DNA of 64,000 nt from Arthrobacter citreus (GTDB lineage: Bacteria; Bacillota; Bacilli; Bacillales; Bacillaceae_G), in assembly GCA_013200995.1 (NCBI GenBank), contig CP053688.1, forward strand, positions 2,294,001 through 2,358,000, written 5' to 3'. A model generated the notes under the pieces. That model did no database searches. It saw nothing but the letters and a program-made list of their open reading frames with translations, and was not told where the DNA came from. This document shows positions 45,143-54,200 of this stretch, piece after piece. The translations under genes were made by a program, and so were the position numbers. Each line of letters opens with the position of its first letter. The stretch's first letter is position 1.

Positions 45143-45847
45143 CTATGACTTAATTTTATATTGAATCACTCGTTTTTTTAGCCAGCCTATAACAACTGCA
45201 TCCATTAGCCCTACAAAAGCTCTATTAAAAACCCCATACTTTGATACTCCATATTCTCTTTCTCTGTGGCTAACTTCGACCTCAATCACATTGAACCCAT
45301 TCATTTTAGCTAAAGTTGGTAAAAACCGATGCATCCCTTCATGTAAATATAAACTTTGGGCAACCTCTCGTTTCATTAGTTTCATCGGACAACCAGTATC
45401 ATAGATTATGTCGTTAGTTAACTTATTTCTAACACCATTTCCAATACGAGAAGAGATTTTTTTAATATACGTATCTCGACGCTTTAACCTCATCCCGTTT
45501 GCGAAATCATATTCCTTCATATATGGCATTAAAGTGAGTATATCGTGAGGATCAGTTTGTAGATCAGCATCAATTAATGAAATATACTCTCCTTTAGCTT
45601 GCCTCATCCCAGCCCATAGTGCAGCGGTCTGGCCACAATTTTTTTCAAAATAGATAGGCTTGACATGGGAATCTGCTTTTGACAATTGCTCTAGTAAATT
45701 TGCACTATTATCTTTACTACCATCATCAACTAGTATAATTTCATATTCTTTTACTTTGTCTTTTACTGCATTTGTGATCGATTGATAAAGATTTTTTATA
45801 TTTTCTTCTTCATTATAAATTGGTGCTACAACAGATAATTTAGTCAT
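45143..45847 (-). CDS. GT2 glycosyltransferase, polyprenyl-phosphate-sugar synthase type (234 aa)
   Basis: Cytoplasmic-face glycosyltransferase of the ArnC/DPM1-like group. It begins LSVVAPIYNEEENIKNLYQ, has LVDDGSKDNS (nucleotide-sugar site), LIDADLQTDP (DxD) and the acceptor region HREREYGVSKYG. It lacks the two C-terminal membrane spans of ArnC/GtrB, so it probably relies on the neighbouring LAB_N protein for membrane association. The ATG at 45847 follows GGAGGG and overlaps the epimerase stop by eight bases, showing coupling. Confidence 0.88.
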   Translation of the reverse strand: MTKLSVVAPIYNEEENIKNLYQSITNAVKDKVKEYEIILVDDGSKDNSANLLEQLSKADSHVKPIYFEKNCGQTAALWAGMRQAKGEYISLIDADLQTDPHDILTLMPYMKEYDFANGMRLKRRDTYIKKISSRIGNGVRNKLTNDIIYDTGCPMKLMKREVAQSLYLHEGMHRFLPTLAKMNGFNVIEVEVSHREREYGVSKYGVFNRAFVGLMDAVVIGWLKKRVIQYKIKS

Positions 45848-46874
45848 ATTTATCCCTCCTATACCATTTAATAAATTGCTTAATACCATCCTCAAAATTA
45901 GTATTCGGCTTATAATTAACTAATCTCTTTGCTTTCGAAATATCAGCATACGTTTTTTGAACATCACCTGGTTGAGTAGGTAGTTTTTCTAAAGTAGCCT
46001 TTTTACCTAATATATTCTCAATTGTAACGACCATTTGTTTTAGGGTTATTGTCGTGCTCTCACCTAAATTAATAATTTCATAAACATGACTATGTTCTTC
46101 TAAATATCGTAAAGACTTTTCCATTCCATCTATAATATCTCCAATATACGTATAATCCCTTTCAGATAGACCATCTCCATAAAAAGGAATGGGCCTTTCT
46201 TCGTCGATAAATTTCGTAAATTTATGAATCGCAAGATCAGGTCGTTGCCTTTCTCCATAAACTGTGAAAAATCTAAGAAGCATCATATCGATCCCATATA
46301 GATGATGATATGTATGACAAATCACTTCACCACTTTTCTTTGTTGCTGCATATGGAGAAATAGCAAAATCTACATTATCATTTTCTGAAAAAGGTACAGT
46401 TTTATTATTTCCATATACAGAAGAAGATGATGCAAAAATTAATTTTTTGACATTATACTCTTTCATTAATTCTAGTAGTGTTAGAGTTCCTTGAATATTG
46501 ACATCGATATAAATTTTTGGATCCTCAAGTGATGGTCTTACACCAGCATATCCAGCTAAGTGAATTACACAATCAATCGTTTCCTCCTGAAAAACAGCAC
46601 CTAAGCTACCATAATCTCTAATATCAACCAAACATAAACGATAATTAGGTTGATCAACTATTTTAACTAAACGATTCAAATCTTCTGTTTTATTAAGAAA
46701 CTCAAAATTCACATCCATTTGAGTGCTTTCAAGAACATTTTTAATCTTTATTTTGTAATCATAAAAGTTTGTGAAGTTGTCAATATTAATAACCCTATTC
46801 CCTTTCTTTATTAGTTGTTCACAAATATGCGAACCTATAAAGCCAGAGCCACCTGTCACAACATAAGTTTTAAT
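45840..46874 (-). CDS. NAD-dependent epimerase/dehydratase, UDP-glucuronate-epimerase-like, with probable ATT start (344 aa)
   Basis: Extended short-chain dehydrogenase of nucleotide-sugar metabolism. It has TGGSGFIGSHICEQL (NAD site), the FASSSSVYGNNKTVPFSE segment, the catalytic Tyr/Lys in SPYAATKKSGE and RFFTVYGERQRPD. The first conventional start is GTG at 46859, but it would cut off the first beta strand and has no ribosome site. Five codons earlier an ATT (46874-46872) gives the normal family N-terminus KTYVVTGG and lies six bases after GAGGTGA. I therefore place the start at that ATT. It either is a rare non-canonical start or an ATG lost by mutation. It is coupled to the GT2 gene. Confidence 0.82.
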   Translation of the reverse strand: MKTYVVTGGSGFIGSHICEQLIKKGNRVINIDNFTNFYDYKIKIKNVLESTQMDVNFEFLNKTEDLNRLVKIVDQPNYRLCLVDIRDYGSLGAVFQEETIDCVIHLAGYAGVRPSLEDPKIYIDVNIQGTLTLLELMKEYNVKKLIFASSSSVYGNNKTVPFSENDNVDFAISPYAATKKSGEVICHTYHHLYGIDMMLLRFFTVYGERQRPDLAIHKFTKFIDEERPIPFYGDGLSERDYTYIGDIIDGMEKSLRYLEEHSHVYEIINLGESTTITLKQMVVTIENILGKKATLEKLPTQPGDVQKTYADISKAKRLVNYKPNTNFEDGIKQFIKWYRRDKYD

Positions 46875-47030
46875 ATTAAGTCACCTCGATTACGTATATT
46901 AATTTGTATTAACTTTTAGGCGAATAAAGTCCAACATTCTAATATAATTCAAACTATTCTTAAAATTACAGAAATCGCTTCATTTACAATTATTCTTCTA
47001 ATCTTACAAAACGAGATTTTGAGATATTAA

Positions 47031-47468
47031 CTATAATTCAGCTGCTATAGTGGCAATTTTCTCAGTAATCTTTACAAATTGTAAGAGCTCATCTTCTTCA
47101 AAATTGAGCAGAATATTTTCAAACATTTCTTTTCGATCCTGAATCACTAAATCTATCTTTTCTATCCCTTCTTCTGTTAACAAAATATTTACAACACGTC
47201 TATCTTTTTTATCATTCTCTCTATAAACTATGTTGTTATTTTCTAGTCGGTCGATCATAAAAGATACCGCGCTAGGTTTAACTTCCAAGAATTCTACGAT
47301 TTCGGACATTTTGCACCTTTCATGTTTTCGTAAGTAAATTAGTACATGGAATTGCGTAGCTGTAACGCCATGATGCTCCAAAGTATCTATTAACTTAGGC
47401 TGCATCGTTTGGATAGAAGCTTGAAGTGCAAATTGAATTCTTTCAATATAATCGTTCTTTCCTTCCAA
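47031..47468 (-). CDS. MarR-family transcriptional regulator (145 aa)
   Basis: Winged-helix dimeric regulator. The hydrophobic dimer helix is followed by HGVTATQFHVLIYLRKHERC, the recognition helix in EFLEVKPSAVSFMIDRLENN and the wing ENDKKDRRVVNILLTEEG. The start is TTG at 47468 behind GGGGGG. It lies 156 bases upstream of the epimerase on the same strand and may control the glycan genes as well as itself. A palindrome lies upstream at 47514. Confidence 0.88.
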   Translation of the reverse strand: MEGKNDYIERIQFALQASIQTMQPKLIDTLEHHGVTATQFHVLIYLRKHERCKMSEIVEFLEVKPSAVSFMIDRLENNNIVYRENDKKDRRVVNILLTEEGIEKIDLVIQDRKEMFENILLNFEEDELLQFVKITEKIATIAAEL

Positions 47469-47760
47469 CTTATTCCCCCCTTTTATACATTTTATTATCG
47501 TTAAATTTTTAGTAGCATTAAAAATTAATTAATATAAAATTTTAATGCCCATTAATATTTAACGTGCATTAAATTTATATTCCTACAATATAATGATCAA
47601 TATCTATTTTTATTCGTTGAATTTATATTTAAAGGATTGATTACAAAAAGAGGTTATTCAAAGATTGAATAAGTTATTCGGCTAATAAAATGATCGTTTT
47701 AGCACCAAATTGGTACAATTATATTTCGTATTAATTTTATATGTACACTGAATAAATGGA
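47469..47760. other. Intergenic region between the hydrolase operon and the MarR gene
   Basis: AT-rich, with the MarR operator-like palindrome described separately. No gene was seen. Confidence 0.4.
47514..47547. promoter_or_regulatory. Putative MarR operator
   Basis: GCATTAAAA and TTTTAATGC form perfect nine-base arms 46 bases upstream of the MarR start. A further GTGCATTAAA half site follows to the right. Confidence 0.5.
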
Positions 47761-47798
47761 AAAAGCCGTAAACCCTATACTACCAAGGTTTACAGCTT
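47757..47798 (-). terminator. Terminator of the hydrolase/ATP-grasp operon
   Basis: AAGCTGTAAACC pairs with GGTTTACGGCTT on the minus strand, followed by five Ts. Confidence 0.82.
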
Positions 47799-47856
47799 CT
47801 CTATACGTATGATTCCAATTAGAAGCAAATCAACTGCACTAATGATTTTTGACATT

Positions 47857-48597
47857 TTATTGAAATAATTCCTCTAAATAATACGGCATTTGACGTCTCC
47901 ACCAAACCCAATCATGCGAAACATCTTCGCCCCACTCATCAAACCATGCTTTAATTTGTTTTTCTTCAAAAGCCTCTTTTAATGTATTGTATGAAGGCAG
48001 CCCATCTTGTTCCCAATCACCCATCCCAGTACAAATAATGATATCTGCTGAACGATATCGATCAATAAACCAGCCGTCATTTTGATTCCATATGTAATCA
48101 CTCGGTGAATTTTCATATACAAGAGGATCATTTCCGTAATCACCAAAAAAGAAACGCACATCGTAAACACCGCTAAGTGCAACGGTTGTTTGGAAGACAT
48201 CCGGATGTCTCAAGAGAAAATTTAATGCATGGTATGCACCCATACTACAGCCTGTTGTCATCATTGGATCAAACCAACCTGTTTTATGTTTAATAAATGG
48301 AATAGCTTCTGAAATCACATATCGGTCATATGCTTCATGAGCTAATGCACGGTCATGAACCGGTTTTGAATCGTGTAGCCAACTTTCACTATCTACACTA
48401 GCCAATGTAAAAAACTGAACTTTTCCGGATTCAATAAATTCATGACATACATCAATCATTCCAAAATTATTGTATTCAAAATGCGTCCCTCCGGATGAAG
48501 GAAAAACTAAGATTGGCATGCCACTGTGTCCATATCTGTTCAACGGCATTTCACGTCCTAATTCGCCACTCCAATGGGTTAACTGTTCAATATGCAT
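47857..48597 (-). CDS. Alpha/beta-hydrolase esterase (246 aa)
   Basis: Esterase of the D/S-lipase, enterochelin-esterase-like superfamily. The nucleophile elbow is GCSMGAYHA (Ser near 117). The end has a likely acid and His in GEDVSHDWVWWRRQMPYY. No signal peptide, so it is cytoplasmic. It is the last of three genes: two hydrolases flank an ATP-grasp ligase. The 17-base gap to the ligase gene holds an AGGAG ribosome site. The substrate is unknown. Confidence 0.82.
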   Translation of the reverse strand: MHIEQLTHWSGELGREMPLNRYGHSGMPILVFPSSGGTHFEYNNFGMIDVCHEFIESGKVQFFTLASVDSESWLHDSKPVHDRALAHEAYDRYVISEAIPFIKHKTGWFDPMMTTGCSMGAYHALNFLLRHPDVFQTTVALSGVYDVRFFFGDYGNDPLVYENSPSDYIWNQNDGWFIDRYRSADIIICTGMGDWEQDGLPSYNTLKEAFEEKQIKAWFDEWGEDVSHDWVWWRRQMPYYLEELFQ

Positions 48598-48614
48598 CGA
48601 AAAATCTCCTATCC

Positions 48615-49802
48615 CTATACGTTTACAAGGCTGTATTTTTTTCGTTCATGTACAAAACTGATAATTTCATCGACTTCTTCTTGCGAATCTGCATTAATAG
48701 CATAAAATTGATTTCCTTGCAGTTTGGCAAACGCTTCTGGTATTCGCTTTTCAAACTTCACACGGTCACCAAATCGTTCATAAATAGCATTCGTATCATT
48801 TTTATATTCATAAGCATCGCGCTGTGTAACACCGACACAAAACTGGTTTTCGACAGCGGGCTCCTTAAATTCTCCTCCTGTCACAAGGGTGGCATACTGA
48901 GCAAATAAATCGATGGAGTATGCGAAATTGTACATATCGATTGTGTACCCGCCAGCTAAGCGATTATTATATTCAAGTGCAACATAGCTTCCATCTTCTA
49001 ATTTAAAAAACTCAATATGGAAAAAGCGCTCTTTCATGCCAAAAGTTTCCACAATTGCCTTTCCATAATTTTCAAGCTTTGGATCAATTTCTTTTTGAAT
49101 CACATAAGCTAAATCCAACTGATCCTTAACAAGTTCCAGAGTTGGTACATTATATGTAAAGCTTGTTTGGAAAACGATGTTCCCTTTCTGATCCACTAAA
49201 CCATCAAATGTACAAAGTACGCCACCTTCGACATATGGTTCTAAAAAGTAGACCTGTTCCTCTCCCCATTCTTCTTCAAATTGACGCACAGCTTCTTCTG
49301 AACATAATTTAAAGGTTGCAGCTGTTCCAACTCCATTATCTGGTTTAGCAATAACTGGCAAACCTAATTGATCAATGGCTTTAGATAAATCCTTTTTAGT
49401 TTTAACGATTTTTCCATCTACAACAGGCACACCTGCTTTTTTAAACAGCTTCTTCATCTCAGATTTATGTTTAACTTTTTTCAAGTCATTCGTTTTATTC
49501 CCATACACGTTAAATTGCTCACGCAACTGCGCATCAAGTTCTAGCCAGTGTTCGTTATTGGATTCAATGCGATCAATTGGACCATGTTTATAAAATAAAA
49601 AAGCAACAGCACGTTTCACTTCATCTATATCTTCTAGATTATTCACTCGATAATATTCTGTTAGAGAGTTTTGCAATTCGGAACCTAATTGGTCATATAA
49701 CTCTTCGCCAATTCCTAAAACATTAACACCTTCGTCTTTTAAACGATGAGCAAATGCCTGAAAATTACTTGGATAATAAGGTGATATCAAAATATAATTC
49801 AT
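48615..49802 (-). CDS. ATP-grasp domain carboxylate-amine ligase (395 aa)
   Basis: Cytoplasmic ligase of the carbamoyl-phosphate-synthase/BL00235-like ATP-grasp group. It has NYILISPYYPSNFQAFAHRL (pre-ATP-grasp domain), LPVIAKPDNGVGTAATFKL (glycine-rich ATP loop, about 150-168) and FLEPYVEGGVLCTFDGLV. The metal-binding core is FFHIEFFKLEDGSYVALEYNNRLAGG (split by the turn). The partner acids and amines are not predictable. It sits between two esterases in one operon. Confidence 0.87.
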   Translation of the reverse strand: MNYILISPYYPSNFQAFAHRLKDEGVNVLGIGEELYDQLGSELQNSLTEYYRVNNLEDIDEVKRAVAFLFYKHGPIDRIESNNEHWLELDAQLREQFNVYGNKTNDLKKVKHKSEMKKLFKKAGVPVVDGKIVKTKKDLSKAIDQLGLPVIAKPDNGVGTAATFKLCSEEAVRQFEEEWGEEQVYFLEPYVEGGVLCTFDGLVDQKGNIVFQTSFTYNVPTLELVKDQLDLAYVIQKEIDPKLENYGKAIVETFGMKERFFHIEFFKLEDGSYVALEYNNRLAGGYTIDMYNFAYSIDLFAQYATLVTGGEFKEPAVENQFCVGVTQRDAYEYKNDTNAIYERFGDRVKFEKRIPEAFAKLQGNQFYAINADSQEEVDEIISFVHERKKYSLVNV

Positions 49803-49863
49803 TAAAAAGCTCCTCTCACAATATAAAAAATTTAAATATATAATAGCTGAGGTACGCGTTCAT

Positions 49864-50694
49864 TCAAGACCACTTTTCACTTAAGAAACGTAAACATTCT
49901 GGCAAGTGTTTTGCCCAAGCTTTTTCATCATGTTCTTCATCCGCAAAAATATTCAAACAAATATTATCAATCGGAATAGAACCTTTTATTAGTTGTTTAT
50001 AATACTTAAGCGAGCAATCGATATATGCTTGTTTCATATTACCATACATCAATTTCCGATCGGTATCATCGCCTTCTTGAGTCCCAACTTGAATGTACAC
50101 GCGTTGATTGGGATCCAACTCTTCACTAGCAAGATAACTGTCAAAGGCTTTACTTGTAATCCAATTAGCTAAAGAAAAAATACCTAAAGCACCAATTTGA
50201 TCTTTATATTCAATCCCCATAAAAGCCGAGATATTGCCTCCAAGTGAACTACCAATCATCGCTGTATGATATTTATCCGATTTAGTTCGATAATGCTGAT
50301 CGATAAACGGCTTCACGACGGTCATGACAAACTTAGCAAACTCCGCGCCTTTACCTCCTAATTCAATATCTTCAGGAAGTGGACTTTCAGTAATTTTCCA
50401 AGGTGTATATTCATTAATTCGATCTTGATCAGCGTTATCGATACCGACAACAATCATCTTCGGTAAATCGGGGTTTAGTTTAATTGCCGAAATAACTTTC
50501 CATGAATACCCGCTATAAGATTCACTACTGTAGAAAACATTTTGCCCATCATGCATATAGACAACCGGATAATTTTCAGCCTCATCTTCATCATAATTTT
50601 TCGGCAATAAAACACGTACGCGACGTTTTTCATTTTTATATGACATATGTAATTGATGTATTTCTAGTTTTAAATAAAAATAGGATTGATTCAT
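49864..50694 (-). CDS. Alpha/beta-hydrolase, esterase-D/enterochelin-esterase-like (276 aa)
   Basis: Putative esterase. The nucleophile elbow is MIGSSLGGNISAF (Ser near 149). The upstream YPVVYMHDGQNVFYSSESYSG and the terminal ADEEHDEKAWAKHLPE (catalytic His) match the family of bacterial putative esterases. It has no signal peptide. It is the first gene of the three-gene unit, 61 bases before the ATP-grasp gene. Confidence 0.85.
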   Translation of the reverse strand: MNQSYFYLKLEIHQLHMSYKNEKRRVRVLLPKNYDEDEAENYPVVYMHDGQNVFYSSESYSGYSWKVISAIKLNPDLPKMIVVGIDNADQDRINEYTPWKITESPLPEDIELGGKGAEFAKFVMTVVKPFIDQHYRTKSDKYHTAMIGSSLGGNISAFMGIEYKDQIGALGIFSLANWITSKAFDSYLASEELDPNQRVYIQVGTQEGDDTDRKLMYGNMKQAYIDCSLKYYKQLIKGSIPIDNICLNIFADEEHDEKAWAKHLPECLRFLSEKWS

Positions 50695-50824
50695 TTTACC
50701 TTCCTCGCTCCTTTGAAATCACATTAAATATTGACCAGTTACCAAATCAGTTTATAAATGCAATTTGTAACTAATTCAACATAAATAAATTAGATTCCTT
50801 CTTTAACAAACCTGCCATAACGTG

Positions 50825-50858
50825 AAAAAGAGGATAATCGATTTTCTGATCATCCTCT
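50825..50858 (-). terminator. Terminator downstream of the IS200-like remnant
   Basis: AGAGGATGATC and GATTATCCTCT arms are followed by five Ts on the minus strand, 80 bases beyond the end of the transposase fragment. Confidence 0.75.
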
Positions 50859-50929
50859 GAAGTTGTTAAAATAAAGTATGCGATCGATGAATTGCAACTA
50901 AATTATTTAGATACAAAACTTGGATTATT

Positions 50930-51175
50930 TAAATCATTAAACTACTTTTCCCCTTAAAAAATGCTGACACACTGATCTCTGGTGAAATGCTAACTAACAT
51001 ATGAATATGATTCTTACACGCTGCATCTTCTAAAATATTACTGTCTTTTGACATAAAATTTCCTCCGTATGCTGCTATATTGGTTGGCGATCAGAAAATA
51101 GTTTAGCACCTCGGGGGAATTTTTTTAATACCTCGCTGCAAGCTTTTTAGAACCCTAGGCCTAGCCTAGGGTTTA
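50930..51175 (-). mobile_element. IS200/IS605-type insertion sequence remnant
   Basis: A short minus-strand frame (about 51055-50932) reads MSKDSNILEDAACKNHIHML, then VSISPEISVSAFFKGKSSLM. This matches the HUH-motif core (xHxHML) and following SIPPKISVSxFMGYLKGKSS of IS200 TnpA proteins, with most of the protein missing. Upstream, the CGAGGTATT and CGAGGTGCTAAA runs and the perfect hairpin AACCCTAGGC / GCCTAGGGTT (51151-51173) resemble the left end of such elements. About 40 of the normal 140-150 residues remain, so it is dead. Confidence 0.7.
51151..51173. repeat. Perfect GC-rich palindrome at the IS200-like end
   Basis: AACCCTAGGC, three bases, GCCTAGGGTT. Subterminal hairpins are the recognition sites of IS200/IS605 TnpA, and its position beside the tnpA remnant supports this reading. 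Confidence 0.6.
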
Positions 51176-51184
51176 CGTTTCCAC

Positions 51185-51220
51185 AAAAAAATCGGTAACA
51201 ATCATTGATCCTCACCGATT
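51185..51220 (-). terminator. Terminator of the fifth protease gene
   Basis: AATCGGT and ACCGATT arms followed by seven Ts on the minus strand, just after the stop codon at 51241. Confidence 0.82.
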
Positions 51221-51240
51221 AAAGATTACCTATTATTCTA

Positions 51241-54200
51241 TTACTCTAAACCAAGATCAATTAAAACATCATCTACAGTTTCGCCTTTATATTTCTTAAC
51301 TGCTTTTGGTGAATTGTCAACAAATGGGTTTTGCATTAGGTAGTTATTAATTACGTACTGCATATCTTTCTCATCAACCACTCCATCATAGTTGATATCA
51401 GCATCACGTTTATTTGTACCCCAATAAGTTTGAATGTATAAAGCATCTTTTACGTCAATTACATTATCTTTATTGACATCTCCACCAGGGATATAGCTAT
51501 AATCAACTGGTTTAGATCCAGCTGTCACTTTACCGTCTTCTTTCAAACCAACTGTAAAATCTTTCTTGAATGTGAAGTGTCCTGGCACGTCAATTGATAA
51601 TGTAAATGGCTTATCTGTGATTGGTAACCTAGATGTAAAACCATTTGGAGAAATTGAGCTAAATCCTAAAGGATCAGCTACTCCGTATTCTTTTCCATCG
51701 GAATCTTTCACACTAATTTTTGTACCGGCTTTGTTAAAATCAATCTTTTTCGCAACAAGTTCTCCTGCTGTGTTAATTCCTGTAACTAATCCTTCCGCCT
51801 GAACTGCCCCCCTCATTAGAGAATAAGTAGGTGTAATGTAGAAATAAGGTTGAATACCTTGAGTTGTTACCTTACTATCATCTACATTAGTATAGACAGC
51901 ACTAAAGAATCTAGATGACCCATTCGGATCTTCAAACTGCATTCCGCCTTTGTAGTATTTATCTTTTGCTTTAAACGTTAGGTCTACTAAAGAAGTATCT
52001 CCAGTAATTCCTGTAGTCGCTAGGTCACCAAGTGCAGTTGCCGTAATCGTCATTTTATTGTAAGTATTGTTGAATGGTGTAGATGTATATTGAACATCTA
52101 GTTTTCCACTAAATGTACCATGTGACTTAACATTCACAACATCTAGGTACTGGGCTGGATATAGGAATGAGTATTCCGCTTTTTTCACTTTCGTTGCAAT
52201 ATTTTTTGTTGAGAAGGTTAATGTTGTTGAATCACCCATGTTAATTCTTTGTTTATCGGCAATTGCTGTAGAATAAGCAGTACCTTTTTTCACAAAGTAT
52301 ACGTCTTTAAAACTTCCATAATTTTCTACAGTTGATTTATCTCTGTCGTAGAAATCATACTCTGTAATTGGTAATGATATTGGGCCAGCTGTAGCTAATG
52401 GAATTGTCGAATTGAAATTCCCATTTTGGTCTACAGGAATATTAATTTCATTCGAATTATTTGGATTATAATAATACATTTTATTTTCGCCTTGTGAAGC
52501 ACTAATTCCCGCTGCTTGCATTTCAGCTATGTCTTTATCAAACGCATTACCTGTTACTGTAACAGTTTTGTCAGTTGAGTTAGCAGTTTCAACGATTTGT
52601 CCTGCTTCATAGTTCATCGTTACCTTTGGCTCTTTTACTCCATAATAAACTGGAGCGTCACTCGCGAAGGTTTCACCTTTATCATTTGTACCAACCATTC
52701 GTATTTTCCATAATCCAGGGTCAATTTCCTTATAATCAAAAGTAATTGGACTATCTGGGTTTCCTGTTAAAGGATAATATTGACCGTTGTTCAATACACC
52801 GCGGAAATAATACTCAATATTCTCATCCGCACCCATTCCATCAGCTGTGCCTAGGTAACCAATTTCTTCGTTTGTTTTTGGATCGACAAGGAAGAAGTCA
52901 AACGTACGCATGTGAGATTTTAGTTTAAAGTCTACTCCAATTGACCACTTTGTTGCATTGCTACCTGCTTCATAAGGTAGAGTGAACGCAGCTGGGTCTC
53001 CTTTTACATAATCAATACCCGAATCTACTGTATGAATTGCAAATGGTACTTTATACGTTTCATCAGGGTTCTTTTGATTTGTGTACACCACATACCCTTC
53101 ATAAGTACCAAGTTTAGCACTCTTAGGAACGTTGATTGTCGCATCCATATTCGCACTGCTGTATCGTTTCACTTTTATAGATGATTTCACATCTAATGTA
53201 ACGCCATTAGTAGCTGCATCTTGGTCTGCTCTAGAGTCATTTGTAAAGCGTGCATCCAATGTTTGGAATTGTACTTTTACATCATATGTTTTATCTTCAG
53301 AGCTTTTATTAAATAAAGTCATTGAACGTTGATCTGTAATAGCCTTACCATCAGCAGCTTGTTCACCAAAGCTTAAAGCTCCAGTAATATTTTTAATTGT
53401 TTTGATTCCTTTACTTGCAAGTGTAGCACTACCCGCATCTTTTGCATTACTGCTTAACGTTTTCGTCTGGTCTTTCACTTGAATTTCCGTCCCAGCATGA
53501 ACGGCTTTGTACGGATCTACTAGACCTGCCCCTACTTCATATACACTATATTTATCATTTAATGGATCGGCTGTATTCATTAGTGTCGCCTTAATATCTG
53601 CAGGCGTCATATCCGGGTGTGCTTGTTTTAACAATGCCGCTACCCCAGAAACATTCGGTGTAGCCATTGATGTACCAGATAAGCGTTCATATGCATATTG
53701 ATAATCAGTTAATGCATTTCCATTATCATCCTTATGCATATAAGAAGGTACAGTTGAGAAGACAGAAACCCCTGGTGCTGTTACTTCTGGTTTAATATCA
53801 TACAACACACGAGATGGACCTCTAGAACTAAAGTCTGCTAATTTATTACCTTGTGTGACAGTTTGACTCATATTACCGAATGTAAAGTCGATTGAAGCAT
53901 CTAACTTTGCTACTGTTAACGGTAAATCACCAGTAATAGCATAACCTTGTTTACTGCTTATTAAAAAGGTTGGGATATAACCAACTGTATTTCCTAAAAA
54001 TACATCTTGTAATGTATCGTTATCTGCATTGCTTAAAATAACGGCTTTTGCTCCATGCTTTTTAGCAGTAGTGACGATATCTGCTAAAGATACGCTACCA
54101 CGTTTTGCAACAACAATTTTTCCATTCACATCTCTTGGAATCGTATATTGACCATTTGCATCGCGTTTATAGTACGAAACATCTGTGCCAACTCCTACAT

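Noticed and set aside
47979..48200. A second minus-strand frame within the esterase gene, considered as a frameshifted part
   Set aside because: The esterase frame is complete with its motifs in order, so this is only an alternative-frame shadow.
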